From Enterococcus florum (lineage in GTDB: Bacteria > Bacillota > Bacilli > Lactobacillales > Enterococcaceae): a stretch of DNA of 64,000 bases. The stretch is from the NCBI RefSeq assembly GCF_004309355.1, contig NZ_BJCC01000032.1, forward strand, positions 1-64,000, written 5' to 3'. Within the stretch, counting starts at the first letter, position 1; each line of letters begins with the position of its first letter. Of this stretch, positions 17,934 through 27,228 are shown piece after piece. The position numbers were made by a program, and so were the translations under genes. The notes beneath the pieces were generated by a model. That model was not told where the DNA came from. It was given only the letters and a program-made list of their open reading frames with translations, and searched no databases.

Positions 17934-20900
17934 ATGAATAAACCGTTGTGGAAGACCAGCCTGCGAGAGATTAGGCAATCCAAGGCTCGTTTTCTTTCTA
18001 TTTATGCCATTATCTTTCTGGGAGTCGCTTTTTATGTCGGATTAAGCGCTACTGGTCCAGACATGATCAAAACAGCGACAAATTATTATGAGAAGAAACA
18101 GCTAGCCGATACCAGCGTAGTTTCCAACCTGGGAATCAGTGAAGAAGCTTTGGATACGGCCCGCTCAATCGAAAATGTTGCCCAAGCAGAAGGACGCCAT
18201 TCCCACGACGTTTTTTTGAATGAATCCAATCAGGTTATCCGATTTTACAGTTACGATCCACAACAGCAGTTGAATCGAGTTTCTATAGAGAAGGGGCGCC
18301 TGCCGGAAAAAGAGAATGAGGTTGCCTTAGACTTAGTGGCAAAGCAGCAGCACAAGTATCAGATCGGTGATCAGATCTCTCTGGACCAAAAAGAGGATGG
18401 CTTGAAGGAGAACTCCTTTAAGGTCGTTGGTTTTGTTAAAAGTCCTCAATACATTGAGAATTTTACACGAGGGAATACAACTGTTGGAACAGGTTCCGTT
18501 GACTTTTTTGCATTGATTTCTCCAAAGGCGTTTACAGCTGCGGTATATTCGGAGATGTTGATTCGTTATCAGCGACCAGAAAGCTTGTCAGCATATACCG
18601 GAGCGTATGACCAAGAGGCAGAAGAACGTCAGAAACACGCCAAAAAAGTTTTAGATGCTGAGGCGGAAAACCACACAATAGCTGTTAAGCGAGCTGTCCA
18701 AAGGCAAATCGATGAAGCCAAGGAGCAACTGAATGAGGCCAAACAAGAAGCCAAAGAAAGCGAAAAACAGCTAGCGGAAGCCAAGAGGGGCTTGGATCTA
18801 GGACAGAAAGAATATGACAGTAGTCTAAATGAGTTCGAGGAGAAGCAAACTGCAGCAAAAGAACAAATCGATGAACGAACGGCGCTGTTAGCAGATACCA
18901 AAAAGGAATTTGATGCCAAAAAGAAAGAACTCGATGATAAAGACAATCTGGAGGAAAAGCAGCAAGCCGCGGAAGCCGAGCAGCCAGAATTAGAATCCGA
19001 ACTGGAGCAACTGACTGACTCTCTGCCTAAGCTGGAGCTGCAGCAAAACCGTTTAGAAAAACTAAATCAACTGTTAGAGGCACAAAACGATGAGGACCTT
19101 TCCTCGCTGACTGCTGATTTGGATAATCAGAAGTTTGCCGAACTGCTGACGGCGATCCAGACGAAGGACTATGCAAAAGCGCAGGAATTGGTAAAACAGG
19201 AAGTCGCTGAAGGAAACAAAGTGCTTCAGGAACAGCAAACAAAACAAACAGAGATCAAGCAGAAAATGGCTGAAAATCAGCGGATCTTGGCAATAGAAAA
19301 GCCAAGTGAAAGTGAATTAGAGCAGTTGAAGAGTGACGTGGATTCTTTAGAAAGTTACATGGAAAAGGGAAATCAGCAGTTGGAAAAGGCCAAGACCGAT
19401 TTTGAAGCGAGTCAGAAACAGGCGCAAGCCCAACTTGATTCCGCTAAAGAGAATTTGACTGAAGCCCAAGAGGTATACGAACAAGGAAAAACAGACTACG
19501 AGGAACTTTTTAGCAGCAAAATGTCAGAAGCAGCAACTGAGCTGGCAAAAAAAGAACAAGCGTTGAAACAGATTCGTACGTTAACGTATCACTTCCAAGA
19601 TCGAAACAGCAACCCTGGCTATACCGAGTACGGCGATAATGCCAAACGAGTTTCATCTTTAGCTACGGTTTTTCCGATGATTTTCTTTTTGATCGCCGCA
19701 TTGGTAACTTTGACAACTATGACACGGATGGTGGAAGAAAAACGCTCTGAGCTGGGGACATTTAAAGCATTAGGATATAAAAGTCAGGAAATTGCCTTGA
19801 AATATGTACTGTATGCCGGATTTGCCAGCAGTATTGGTGCATTGTGCGGACTTGCAGTTGGATTCTATCTGTTTCCGACGATCATTTTTAATGCCTATGG
19901 ACAATTGTACAATCTCAGTCAACTGGTAACCCCTTGGTATATCAAAGAATCAGTGATCGCTTTAGTGGTTGTACTCATCTGCGCTGTTGGTTCTGCACTA
20001 TTTGTTTTGCGATACGACTTGCGTTCCAATGCAGCTTCCTTAATGCTGCCTAGGTCTCCGAAGAAGGGAAAGCGCATTTTACTAGAACGTATCACGCCGA
20101 TCTGGCTTCGTCTGTCGTTTACTCAAAAGGTGACGATGCGCAATCTTTTCCGCTATAAACAGCGCATGTTGATGACAATCATTGGGATCGCTGGGTGTAT
20201 GTCGATGATCATCACCGGCTTTGGTCTGCGGGATTCGATCGGAGACATCGTCACGATCCAGTTTGATAAATTATTCAAGTATCAAGCAACTGTCATGTTC
20301 AACCAAGAGTTGAGCAAACAGGAGCGCACTGCTTATGAACGGCAGCTAGCGGCTTTGCCGGATTTTGATCAGGATCTATTGGTTGCCACAACTCAAGTGA
20401 CTGCGAAATCAAAAGATGTCAATCAGCAAGAGATCACTATCAATGTGCCTGAGAGCAAACAGCGAGTCCAACGATTTATGCTTTTCAATGATCGTGAAAC
20501 GGACAAGCATTATCCATTACGTGATCAAGGAGTGATCATTAATGAAAAGCTGGCTGAACTTTTTGATCTGAAGCCTAAAGATGAGTTTGTGATCGAAACA
20601 AACGATGGAAAAAAACACACGGTTAAAATCGCTGCAATTGCTGAAAACTATGTGGGCCATTTCTTATACATGAGTCCAAACTATTATGAATCATTGTTTG
20701 ATCATTCGCCGATATATAACACAAGTCTGCTGCGTTTCAAAAAGAACTTATCGAAAAAACAGGAAGAAGCGATTGCAAAAGAGCTAATGGAAAGTCAAAA
20801 AATCGTGAATACTTATTTCATTTCCAACTCACGAAATGCATTGCAGGACACGATCAAAAGCTTGAACATCATTATGTGGGTCTTGATTATTTCAGCGGGC

Positions 20901-21263
20901 TTGCTGGCATTCGTTGTTTTGTATAATTTGACGAATATCAACGTATCAGAGCGAATCCGCGAGCTTTCAACGATCAAGGTTCTAGGTTTTTATGACAAGG
21001 AAGTCGCAGCTTATGTTTATCGGGAAAATATCTTTTTGACATTAATCGGGATTTTGTTGGGCTTTGGTTTGGGGAAAATTGAACACCAGTATATTTTAAA
21101 GACGGTTGAGTTGGACATGACTATGTTTTCACCGGATATCCAGTTAGCCAGTTATTTGTATTCAGCGGTGATTACCATGTTCTTTACACTCGTCGTGGGG
21201 ATCGTCATGTATTTTCGACTCAAAAGGATCGACATGATCGAGGCTCTGAAAGCAAATGAGTAA
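17934..21263 (+). CDS. Large FtsX-like ABC permease with long extracytoplasmic coiled coil
   Basis: This permease has 1109 residues. An N-terminal membrane helix (~19-40) is followed by a large external region. Residues ~230-540 of that region are almost purely Glu/Lys/Gln/Ala helical repeats (EAKEQLNEAKQEAKES, QLEKAKTDFEASQKQAQAQL) and form a predicted coiled coil. Membrane segments follow at ~580-605, ~630-660 and ~690-710, a second external domain, then three C-terminal helices (~985-1005, ~1035-1055 and ~1075-1095). The duplicated FtsX core is typical of 8-10-TM permeases. Similar coiled-coil permeases occur in streptococci and bifidobacteria, mostly without known substrate. Confidence 0.88.
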   Translation: MNKPLWKTSLREIRQSKARFLSIYAIIFLGVAFYVGLSATGPDMIKTATNYYEKKQLADTSVVSNLGISEEALDTARSIENVAQAEGRHSHDVFLNESNQVIRFYSYDPQQQLNRVSIEKGRLPEKENEVALDLVAKQQHKYQIGDQISLDQKEDGLKENSFKVVGFVKSPQYIENFTRGNTTVGTGSVDFFALISPKAFTAAVYSEMLIRYQRPESLSAYTGAYDQEAEERQKHAKKVLDAEAENHTIAVKRAVQRQIDEAKEQLNEAKQEAKESEKQLAEAKRGLDLGQKEYDSSLNEFEEKQTAAKEQIDERTALLADTKKEFDAKKKELDDKDNLEEKQQAAEAEQPELESELEQLTDSLPKLELQQNRLEKLNQLLEAQNDEDLSSLTADLDNQKFAELLTAIQTKDYAKAQELVKQEVAEGNKVLQEQQTKQTEIKQKMAENQRILAIEKPSESELEQLKSDVDSLESYMEKGNQQLEKAKTDFEASQKQAQAQLDSAKENLTEAQEVYEQGKTDYEELFSSKMSEAATELAKKEQALKQIRTLTYHFQDRNSNPGYTEYGDNAKRVSSLATVFPMIFFLIAALVTLTTMTRMVEEKRSELGTFKALGYKSQEIALKYVLYAGFASSIGALCGLAVGFYLFPTIIFNAYGQLYNLSQLVTPWYIKESVIALVVVLICAVGSALFVLRYDLRSNAASLMLPRSPKKGKRILLERITPIWLRLSFTQKVTMRNLFRYKQRMLMTIIGIAGCMSMIITGFGLRDSIGDIVTIQFDKLFKYQATVMFNQELSKQERTAYERQLAALPDFDQDLLVATTQVTAKSKDVNQQEITINVPESKQRVQRFMLFNDRETDKHYPLRDQGVIINEKLAELFDLKPKDEFVIETNDGKKHTVKIAAIAENYVGHFLYMSPNYYESLFDHSPIYNTSLLRFKKNLSKKQEEAIAKELMESQKIVNTYFISNSRNALQDTIKSLNIIMWVLIISAGLLAFVVLYNLTNINVSERIRELSTIKVLGFYDKEVAAYVYRENIFLTLIGILLGFGLGKIEHQYILKTVELDMTMFSPDIQLASYLYSAVITMFFTLVVGIVMYFRLKRIDMIEALKANE

Positions 21264-21266
21264 AAG

Positions 21267-21290
21267 AGGATCAGTCGTCTGACTGATCCT
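21267..21290. terminator. Two-way terminator between convergent genes
   Basis: A perfect 10-bp stem (AGGATCAGTC / GACTGATCCT) with a 4-nt loop overlaps the stop of the minus-strand gene. T-rich sequence follows on both strands, stronger on the minus strand. Confidence 0.7.
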
Positions 21291-21864
21291 TGATTTGTTG
21301 CTGCACTTCCGTCAGCATTTTTGACAATTCAGCTTCTTTTTTGCGTAATTCGTCAAGATCCTCTTCAATTGCTTTTTCTTTTTCGATCTCAGGAGGGCGA
21401 ATGACTCCGTTTAAGATGATGGCAATAAGGGTCCCAATAAAGGTATCCAGTACACGGTTCAAGGCATAAATAGCGGACTCCCCCTGTGGGATACTCAATG
21501 AGATCAACAGCATCGTCGCGATCGCCGAGATGATGCCGGAATTGTTATCGATCCCATCGGATATGACGATGACTAAGATCACCATCAGCGGGAGAACGAT
21601 CAGTTCCATTGAAAACGAGTGGTAAACGTAATCACGTATGTAAATATAAGCAAGTGCGAAAAAACCACCGATCGAATTGCCTAATATTCGTGAGCGCCCA
21701 AAGGAGAGACTCGTATTTAAATCCTGCCGCAATGAGAAAACGGCGGCCAAAGCAGCGATCAGAGGACTGCCGCGATCCAGCAAATGAAAAAGAAGAAGAC
21801 AGATCATCACCGCCAGTGCGGTTTTAAATGTGCGCATGCCTAGACGAAAGCGTCCAAAATGCAT
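21271..21864 (-). CDS. Aromatic acid exporter family membrane protein (ArAE_1 / DUF939-like)
   Basis: This 197-residue protein has about four membrane helices (residues ~12-30, 35-55, 60-80 and 95-145 as a longer hydrophobic block) and ends in an acidic helical tail (EKEKAIEEDLDELRKKEAELSKML). The N-terminal RLGMRTFKTALAVMICLLLF pattern is typical of the aromatic acid exporter/FUSC-like family. Single-unit forms like this occur in Firmicutes and their substrates are unproven. ATG 21864 is chosen because AAAGGGGGAA precedes it on the minus strand. The reading frame extends 32 codons further, but without a ribosome site. Confidence 0.8.
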   Translation of the reverse strand: MHFGRFRLGMRTFKTALAVMICLLLFHLLDRGSPLIAALAAVFSLRQDLNTSLSFGRSRILGNSIGGFFALAYIYIRDYVYHSFSMELIVLPLMVILVIVISDGIDNNSGIISAIATMLLISLSIPQGESAIYALNRVLDTFIGTLIAIILNGVIRPPEIEKEKAIEEDLDELRKKEAELSKMLTEVQQQIKDQSDD

Positions 21865-21924
21865 GATGGTTCCCCCTTTTTCTTTCTTACTTCTAGTGTA
21901 ACGAAAAAAAAAGGAAAAAACTAC

Positions 21925-21952
21925 AAAAAAGACACTGAGTTTTCTCAGTGTC
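21925..21952 (-). terminator. Terminator of the minus-strand oxidoreductase
   Basis: GACACTGAG and CTCAGTGTC form a 9-bp stem with a TTTT loop. On the minus strand it is followed by T6. It overlaps the oxidoreductase stop codon. Confidence 0.8.
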
Positions 21953-22901
21953 CACGCCAATGCTGTTGCATTTGATCCAATAGATCGATCACCTCTTGTG
22001 TGAGAAAGAGGGAACGATTCGGCAGTTCGTCTTGAATTATTTTAACCATGTTTTCAATTTCATAATTCATCGCTTCGAGAGAAGAACCGGATTCGATCCA
22101 TTCAGTCGTTCCATCATTAAAAACGACTTCAGCTTTATCTGCTCTCGGGTAGTTATCGACGGTTATATACCCATTTTCAAAAGAGACGATGCCCTTTTTG
22201 GGCATTTTTGCTCGAAAAGTCAGGCTGACTGCTGCAAGTTCTCCGTTGTCGTTTTGCAAGATCGTGACAGATTGCTCATCGACTCCGGTAGAAAAAGGCT
22301 CCATCGTAGAAGCTGTTACTTTCGGCTGCTCTGACATAAACCAGCGAGCAAAAGAAACGGCGTAGGTTCCAATATCAAGCAAGGCACCGCCTGCCAGATC
22401 GGGGTTGAAAAAACGATTATGCGGATCGGGTTCTTTCCAGCTTCCGAAAGGGGCTTGAATCATTTTGAGCTTGCCTAATCGTCCGCTGTCTACGAGTGAA
22501 CGCAGTTCATGAAACAAAGGCATGTTAAAAATGGTCATTGCCTCAGCTAAGATTAGCTGCTTCTGGTCGGCTAGCGATACAGCTTTTTGCAGCTCTTCTG
22601 TATTCATAGTGATGGCTTTTTCACAAAGGACGTGCTTTCCGGCGTTTAATGCTTTTAAAATGTGTGCTAGATGTTGACGATTTGGTACAGCAACATAGAT
22701 AATAGAGATATCTGGATCAGCCAGCATTTCGTCATAACTGCCGTAGGCTTTTGGCAGCTTATACTCTTTTGCAAAATCTTCAGCTTTTTCTTTCGTTCTA
22801 GAAGCACAAGCTGTCAACGTGCTAGAAGTTTGATCGAAGTGCGAAGCGAATTCATGGGCGATCTGTCCGAGTCCGACAATGCCCCATTCGAGTGGTTTCA
22901 T
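21945..22901 (-). CDS. Gfo/Idh/MocA-family oxidoreductase
   Basis: This 318-residue NAD(P)-dependent oxidoreductase has an N-terminal Rossmann fold (WGIVGLGQIAHEFASHF), the family's CEKAIT motif (normally EKP) at ~residue 91-96 and the C-terminal alpha/beta domain with GGALLDIGTYAVSFARWF. These enzymes oxidise sugars, inositols or related compounds; the substrate here is unknown. GGAGGATCC precedes the ATG. It is a single gene with its own terminator and is only a distant relative of the two family members at 60.5-62.8 kb. Confidence 0.9.
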   Translation of the reverse strand: MKPLEWGIVGLGQIAHEFASHFDQTSSTLTACASRTKEKAEDFAKEYKLPKAYGSYDEMLADPDISIIYVAVPNRQHLAHILKALNAGKHVLCEKAITMNTEELQKAVSLADQKQLILAEAMTIFNMPLFHELRSLVDSGRLGKLKMIQAPFGSWKEPDPHNRFFNPDLAGGALLDIGTYAVSFARWFMSEQPKVTASTMEPFSTGVDEQSVTILQNDNGELAAVSLTFRAKMPKKGIVSFENGYITVDNYPRADKAEVVFNDGTTEWIESGSSLEAMNYEIENMVKIIQDELPNRSLFLTQEVIDLLDQMQQHWRGH

Positions 22902-23054
22902 AAGGATCCTCCTGATCTATACATGTAAAATGGACAAGCAGCAAGTAAGAGTAGTACCTATAGAGTATGCAGGAATTATTAAATTATTTCAATCAATTTG
23001 CAAAAAACTGTATTTTTTAGAAAATATCAGTAAAATAATAAAGGAGGGATTTTC

Positions 23055-23588
23055 TTGAATCAAATTTATTTGGATTTATTGCTTCATACTATTTTAGAAC
23101 AATTCCATTCAGAGGAAGAATTTTGTACAAATTATTTAGGTGTTGAATTGGCTGACTGGCAAGCGTGGAAGAGTGGAGCAAACAATCTTTCACCAGAGCT
23201 CAATCAAAAAATCAAAAACCTGTTTAGTGATTACGAATGGATGTTGAGTCAGAAGGTGATTCGTCAAGCCTTCTTATTTCCAGAAAAGCGTCAAACGGCA
23301 GTTGCAGAATATCGTGAGATGAAGACAGTCGTTGCTCAGAAATGGATCGAAAGCGGCATGGGAAAAGTTGAACTGATTCCTTACAAGAATAAAAATGATG
23401 AAGAAAATCATGAGTATCTAGATCTTCGCGTAACGATGGACTACGCGCAATGGGGATATGATGATATTTTGAGCTTCCGTCTTCCCGCCCATGTTCAAAC
23501 GCAAATCGAAGGTTCCCAAACTCAAACAGCTTTGTTGGATTGGGTCAGTGAAAACCTGACAGAGACCTATACTTCTTTTGAGGAGTAA
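23055..23588 (+). CDS. Hypothetical protein (177 aa)
   Basis: I do not recognise this soluble 177-residue protein. The N-terminal ~55 residues (FHSEEEFCTNYLGVELADWQAWKSGANNLSPE is the relevant region) resemble a helix-turn-helix that would read a short DNA-binding motif, and the rest is mixed alpha/beta with several Trp and Tyr. The start is TTG at 23055, strongly supported by AAGGAGGGA 7 nt upstream. It may be co-transcribed with the downstream cell-wall carboxypeptidase, 16 nt away. Confidence 0.6.
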   Translation: MNQIYLDLLLHTILEQFHSEEEFCTNYLGVELADWQAWKSGANNLSPELNQKIKNLFSDYEWMLSQKVIRQAFLFPEKRQTAVAEYREMKTVVAQKWIESGMGKVELIPYKNKNDEENHEYLDLRVTMDYAQWGYDDILSFRLPAHVQTQIEGSQTQTALLDWVSENLTETYTSFEE

Positions 23589-23604
23589 TGAAAGGAATTT
23601 TTAA

Positions 23605-24375
23605 TTGAAGAAAAAAATTGGATTACTCTCAGTTATAGCAATGTTTAGCATGACTGGTTATTCTTTATTTTACAGCAATGCAGAAGCCAGAGAACAAAAG
23701 CCTAAAGCTCCCACGACTTCGACTTATTCATTTGAAAAGGAAAAGAAAAAAGCCGAATCAGATGTTCCCAAAGCGGATCCTGATTCCTGGGAGCTGACGT
23801 TAGTTGGGCCTAAAAATAAAATTGAAGAGGAAATCAATGAGGATCAGTTGACGACGTTATCAGATGCTAGCCATCAGGTAGACAACCGCATCGCTTCCGA
23901 CTATGAAGCTTTTTCTAAAGCAGCTTCGGATGCTGGATTTCCACTTGTGATCATTTCTGCATACCGATCAGTTGCCGCTCAAAAAGAAGTTTTTGATACG
24001 AATGTCTATGGATTGATGAATCAAGGCATGAGCCAAGAAGAGGCGACAGCAAAGACCAAAGAAACCATCACAGAACCAGGGTTCAGTGAACATCACACGG
24101 GACTGGCTTTAGATGTTGTCGATCAAGATTGGTACAACAATTACGGCAACCAAGTGCTAGATGCTACGTATGGCGATCAGCCTGGTGCAAAATGGATTGC
24201 TGAAAACGCGCCGAAGTACGGGTTTATCGTGCGTTATTTGGAGGATCGCGAAGATATCACTGGGATTACTTATGAGCCTTGGCACATTCGGTATGTCGGT
24301 AAGAAGAATGCGGAATACATCGCGAAGCATGATCTAACGTTAGAAGAGTATTTGAAATTGTTGTCGTCAAATTAA
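23605..24375 (+). CDS. D-alanyl-D-alanine carboxypeptidase (M15, VanY-like), exported
   Basis: This 256-residue enzyme has an N-terminal membrane/signal segment (~5-24), a Lys/Glu linker, then an M15B peptidase domain. The motifs are SAYRS, the zinc-binding HHTGLALDV (His and Asp) and EPWHIRYVG (catalytic Glu and zinc His). It probably trims the terminal D-Ala of peptidoglycan stem peptides at the cell surface. No vancomycin-resistance gene cluster is nearby, so this looks like a housekeeping enzyme. The start is TTG 23605 with AAAGGA upstream. The GH73 gene follows after 9 nt. Confidence 0.92.
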   Translation: MKKKIGLLSVIAMFSMTGYSLFYSNAEAREQKPKAPTTSTYSFEKEKKKAESDVPKADPDSWELTLVGPKNKIEEEINEDQLTTLSDASHQVDNRIASDYEAFSKAASDAGFPLVIISAYRSVAAQKEVFDTNVYGLMNQGMSQEEATAKTKETITEPGFSEHHTGLALDVVDQDWYNNYGNQVLDATYGDQPGAKWIAENAPKYGFIVRYLEDREDITGITYEPWHIRYVGKKNAEYIAKHDLTLEEYLKLLSSN

Positions 24376-24384
24376 GGAGGCATC

Positions 24385-24999
24385 ATGCCAGCTAGGAAAT
24401 ACAAAAAAGGCACACGCAAGCTGTCAATTCCGTATCTTTTCGCAGGGTTTCTATTCATAGGCCTTGCGTTTGTTTTTTCTTTGCATGTTCTCTCAGATCG
24501 AATGGAACCGAAAAGAGATGCGAATGAACCCATGAGTCACGAGCAGTTTATTGAATACCTTGCCCCCCATGCCAAAGAGTTGCAGCAGGGGTATGGCGTT
24601 TTGCCAAGTATCATTCTTGGGCAAGCCATCCTCGAATCCAATTGGGGAGAATCAACTTTAGCCAGCGAATACAACAACCTATTTGGTATCAAGGCTTATG
24701 GCAACCAGTCTAAGGTCACCTTGGAAACTAAAGAATACGTCAACGAAGAATGGATCACGATTCAAGGAGATTTTCGGGTATATCAATCCTGGCAGGAATC
24801 CATGGATGACCATACTCAGTTATTTGTTCAAGGAACCACTTGGAATCCATCTCTTTATGAACAAGTACTGACCGCTGCGAATTATCGTGAAGCCGCTCAG
24901 GCATTGCAGGATGCAGGCTATGCGACTGATCCAGGCTATGCACAGAAAATAATCAATGTGATCGAAACGTATCACTTGGATCAGTATGATCATCCATAG
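24385..24999 (+). CDS. Membrane-anchored glucosaminidase (GH73)
   Basis: This 204-residue protein has a basic N-terminus, one membrane helix (~13-35) and a GH73 domain. The catalytic Glu lies in ILGQAILESNWGESTLA, with the family's NNLFGIKAYG and the late YATDPGYAQKI motif. GH73 enzymes cleave between GlcNAc and MurNAc in peptidoglycan. AAGGAGG precedes the ATG. Its place directly after a D,D-carboxypeptidase suggests a small cell-wall remodelling operon. Confidence 0.92.
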   Translation: MPARKYKKGTRKLSIPYLFAGFLFIGLAFVFSLHVLSDRMEPKRDANEPMSHEQFIEYLAPHAKELQQGYGVLPSIILGQAILESNWGESTLASEYNNLFGIKAYGNQSKVTLETKEYVNEEWITIQGDFRVYQSWQESMDDHTQLFVQGTTWNPSLYEQVLTAANYREAAQALQDAGYATDPGYAQKIINVIETYHLDQYDHP

Positions 25000-25042
25000 T
25001 AAAATGAGATGATCTAAAAACGAATACGGAAGGGTGATAGTT

Positions 25043-25720
25043 TTGGACCAAAAGATACCAGAAATTATGACAGAATTACGCCAAGATATTGTTCGAGTTC
25101 CTAAGGTGATCCATGATGCTTCAGGAATTCTTATTTTTGGCAAACGAATCCGTTCCATTATTTTTACCACAGACATCGCCATCATTCGCAATACAGATGC
25201 GGATGCGGTGATCGCAGTTTATCCTTTTACGCCGCATCCTGCAATCACTAAATCGATCATCGAAGCAGCAGATATTCCCGTTTTTTCGGGTGTTGGCGGT
25301 GGATTGACTCATGGACAGCGTTCTGCTTACATGGGTATGTTTGCTGAAGCACAGGGAAGTCTTGGCGTGGTCGTCAACGCTCCGACACCTGTCGAAACGA
25401 TCAAATCGCTTTCAACAGTCGTAGATATACCTGTGATCGGAACAGTGACCTCCAAACACGCCCAGATCGATGAAAAATTAGCGGCTGGCGTGCAAATCAT
25501 CAATATCAGTGCAGCTAAAGAAACAGCAGAAACGGTAAAACATTTTAGAGAATTGTATCCAGAACTGCCAATCATCGCCACCGGCGGACCGGATGAAGAA
25601 ACCATTCAAGAAACCATTGAGGCCGGTGCAAATGCAATTACATATACACCGCCTTCAAACGGAATTCTTTTCAGCAAAAAAATGGAGAAATACCGCAAGC
25701 AAGAACAGGAAGGCCATTAA
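25043..25720 (+). CDS. TIM-barrel protein of unknown substrate
   Basis: This 225-residue protein has the repeating beta-strand pattern of a small TIM barrel: IIFTTDIAIIRN, DAVIAVYPF, IPVFSGVGGG, LGVVVNAPTP, IPVIGTVTS, VQIINISAA, LPIIATGGPD and ANAITYTPPS. The C-terminal GGPD and PPS loops look like a phosphate-binding site, as in thiazole synthase, KDPG aldolase and related folds. Enterococcal homologues are often labelled 'hydrolase', but nothing here proves that. TTG 25043 is chosen because GGAAGGGTG ends 6-8 nt upstream and overlaps the alternative GTG at 25034. Confidence 0.65.
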   Translation: MDQKIPEIMTELRQDIVRVPKVIHDASGILIFGKRIRSIIFTTDIAIIRNTDADAVIAVYPFTPHPAITKSIIEAADIPVFSGVGGGLTHGQRSAYMGMFAEAQGSLGVVVNAPTPVETIKSLSTVVDIPVIGTVTSKHAQIDEKLAAGVQIINISAAKETAETVKHFRELYPELPIIATGGPDEETIQETIEAGANAITYTPPSNGILFSKKMEKYRKQEQEGH

Positions 25721-25729
25721 AAATTTCAA

Positions 25730-25770
25730 AAAAATCCCTCCACAACGATTTATAGTGTGAGGGATTTTTT
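25730..25770. terminator. Two-way terminator between convergent genes
   Basis: AAAAATCCCTCCACA pairs with TGTGAGGGATTTTTT. A-rich and T-rich flanks make it functional for both the TIM-barrel gene and the HAD gene. Confidence 0.85.
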
Positions 25771-25777
25771 ATATGGA

Positions 25778-26485
25778 TTAAAATAATTGCTTGATGGCTG
25801 TCGGTAATTGTTGAAAAGCATTCAGTTCTAAAGCTTGCAATTTGGCGGCATTTTCAACAGTTTTTTCTCGATGGTTAAACCAAAGCGCATTCCAGCCTGC
25901 TTTTTTCGAGCCGATGACATCGTTCAGGTAATTGTCGCCGACGTAAAGTGATTTTTCAGGATCTAGATGAAATTGCTTCGCCGCGAGCTGAAATATTTTA
26001 GGGTCAGGCTTTTCATAGCCGGTAGCCTGAGAAATGATGATGTTCTCCTCATCGATCCAGTCTAATAAATTCAACTGTAGAATTTTTTTGTATTGATGGT
26101 CTGTGGGTCCATTAGTGATGATCCCCATCGGAACCTCTTTTTCTTTTAAGTAATCTAGAGTTTTTCTCACCTCTTCATGCATGTTAATCGCATCAAGTTC
26201 TTTTTCATAAACAGCCTGAAATTCAAGAGCAAGGCTCTCCTCAATGATTGGATAATTTAAATCCTTCAGTGATTGGATCGTCCGAAAATTCCGCATGTAT
26301 TCTAAAGACCATTCTTCAGTGATCACTTTGTTAAAATTTTCGTCACTATGCACTCGATAGCGAATATACAATGCATTTAAATCGTTTGGTGAAACAAAGG
26401 GAAGTACTTTTTGAACGGCTCTGCGAAAAGGCTGCTGCTGGTCGTAGAGCGTATCATCAACATCAAAAACAACGGTTTCTAACAA
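25778..26485 (-). CDS. HAD-superfamily hydrolase (YjjG-like phosphatase)
   Basis: This 235-residue HAD phosphatase has motif I VFDVDDTLYD, motif II IITNG, the Lys in YEKPDPKIF and motif IV YVGDNYLNDVIG. It probably dephosphorylates nucleotides or other small phosphates. TTG 26485 is preferred: GGAAGGTG lies 8 nt upstream on the minus strand, and this start makes it co-linear and equal in length with the paralogue at 49815. The longer frame to 26521 would add 12 residues overlapping that ribosome site. Confidence 0.85.
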   Translation of the reverse strand: MLETVVFDVDDTLYDQQQPFRRAVQKVLPFVSPNDLNALYIRYRVHSDENFNKVITEEWSLEYMRNFRTIQSLKDLNYPIIEESLALEFQAVYEKELDAINMHEEVRKTLDYLKEKEVPMGIITNGPTDHQYKKILQLNLLDWIDEENIIISQATGYEKPDPKIFQLAAKQFHLDPEKSLYVGDNYLNDVIGSKKAGWNALWFNHREKTVENAAKLQALELNAFQQLPTAIKQLF

Positions 26486-26710
26486 ATTGGACACACCTTC
26501 CATTTTTATGAAAATTTTCAAGATTGTTTCTCGATCATTTTAGCGCAGAAACAGCCTAAAGAAAAGAGTAAAAACGTTGATATATAAAGGTTTTATTTAC
26601 TAGAATTTAAAATCGTTGTTGTTGCAATTTTCAGTTTTTTTCACTAAAAAAGATTTTCTTTTTGAATCCTAATCTTATATAATAAACAGAAAGGCAGTTG
26701 GAGGATAAGC

Positions 26711-27211
26711 ATGCGGAGAAAAGAGAGACAAGTTACAGAACTTGAACGGATCAAACAATTGGTAGAAGACTGTCAGGTCGTGCGAATTGCTTTTAAGGGA
26801 GACGAGTACCCATACATCGTTCCGGTCAACTATGGGTATGTGTGGCAGGAGGACCAACTGATCCTTTATGCGCACGGTGCTACTCAGGGCAAGAAAATTG
26901 AATTACTGCAGAAGAATGGGAAAGTTGCGATTGAAATGGACGATCATCATGCATTGATCCAAGGAAGTCAAAATGCGGCTACTTACTCGTACGCGTATCA
27001 AAGTTTGATCGGGTTCGGTGAGGCTGAGCTGGTCAATCATCTAAAAGAGAAGAGACACGCGTTGCATGCATTGATGGATCATGCTGCCAAGGGCATTCCT
27101 TTTGATGAGATTCCAGATAAGATGTTGGAACGAACAGCGATTATCAAAATAAGTGTTGCAACTTATACCATGAAAGAAAATAAACCAAAACCAAAAAAAA
27201 CGCAGAGTTAA
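26711..27211 (+). CDS. Pyridoxamine 5'-phosphate oxidase-like flavoprotein (NimA-like)
   Basis: This 166-residue protein has the split-barrel flavin-binding fold: VVRIAFKGDEYPYIVPVNYGYVW, LILYAHGATQGKKIELLQKNGKVAIEMD and SLIGFGEAELV. Members of this branch bind FMN or heme and reduce various substrates; some inactivate nitroimidazoles. No proof of substrate is visible. GGAGGATAAGC precedes the ATG. Its stop codon overlaps the stop of the convergent membrane-protein gene by shared TTAA. Confidence 0.85.
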   Translation: MRRKERQVTELERIKQLVEDCQVVRIAFKGDEYPYIVPVNYGYVWQEDQLILYAHGATQGKKIELLQKNGKVAIEMDDHHALIQGSQNAATYSYAYQSLIGFGEAELVNHLKEKRHALHALMDHAAKGIPFDEIPDKMLERTAIIKISVATYTMKENKPKPKKTQS

Positions 27212-27228
27212 TTCTCTGCATTTTTTTT
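27202..27228. terminator. Two-way terminator at overlapping convergent stops
   Basis: GCAGAG (27202-27207) and CTCTGC (27214-27219) flank the shared stop codons. A-run before and T-run after (27221-27228) serve both genes. Confidence 0.75.

Noticed and set aside
23605-24375. Vancomycin resistance (vanY) locus
   Set aside because: The M15 carboxypeptidase is present, but no vanHAX/vanC-like ligase, racemase or two-component genes lie nearby.
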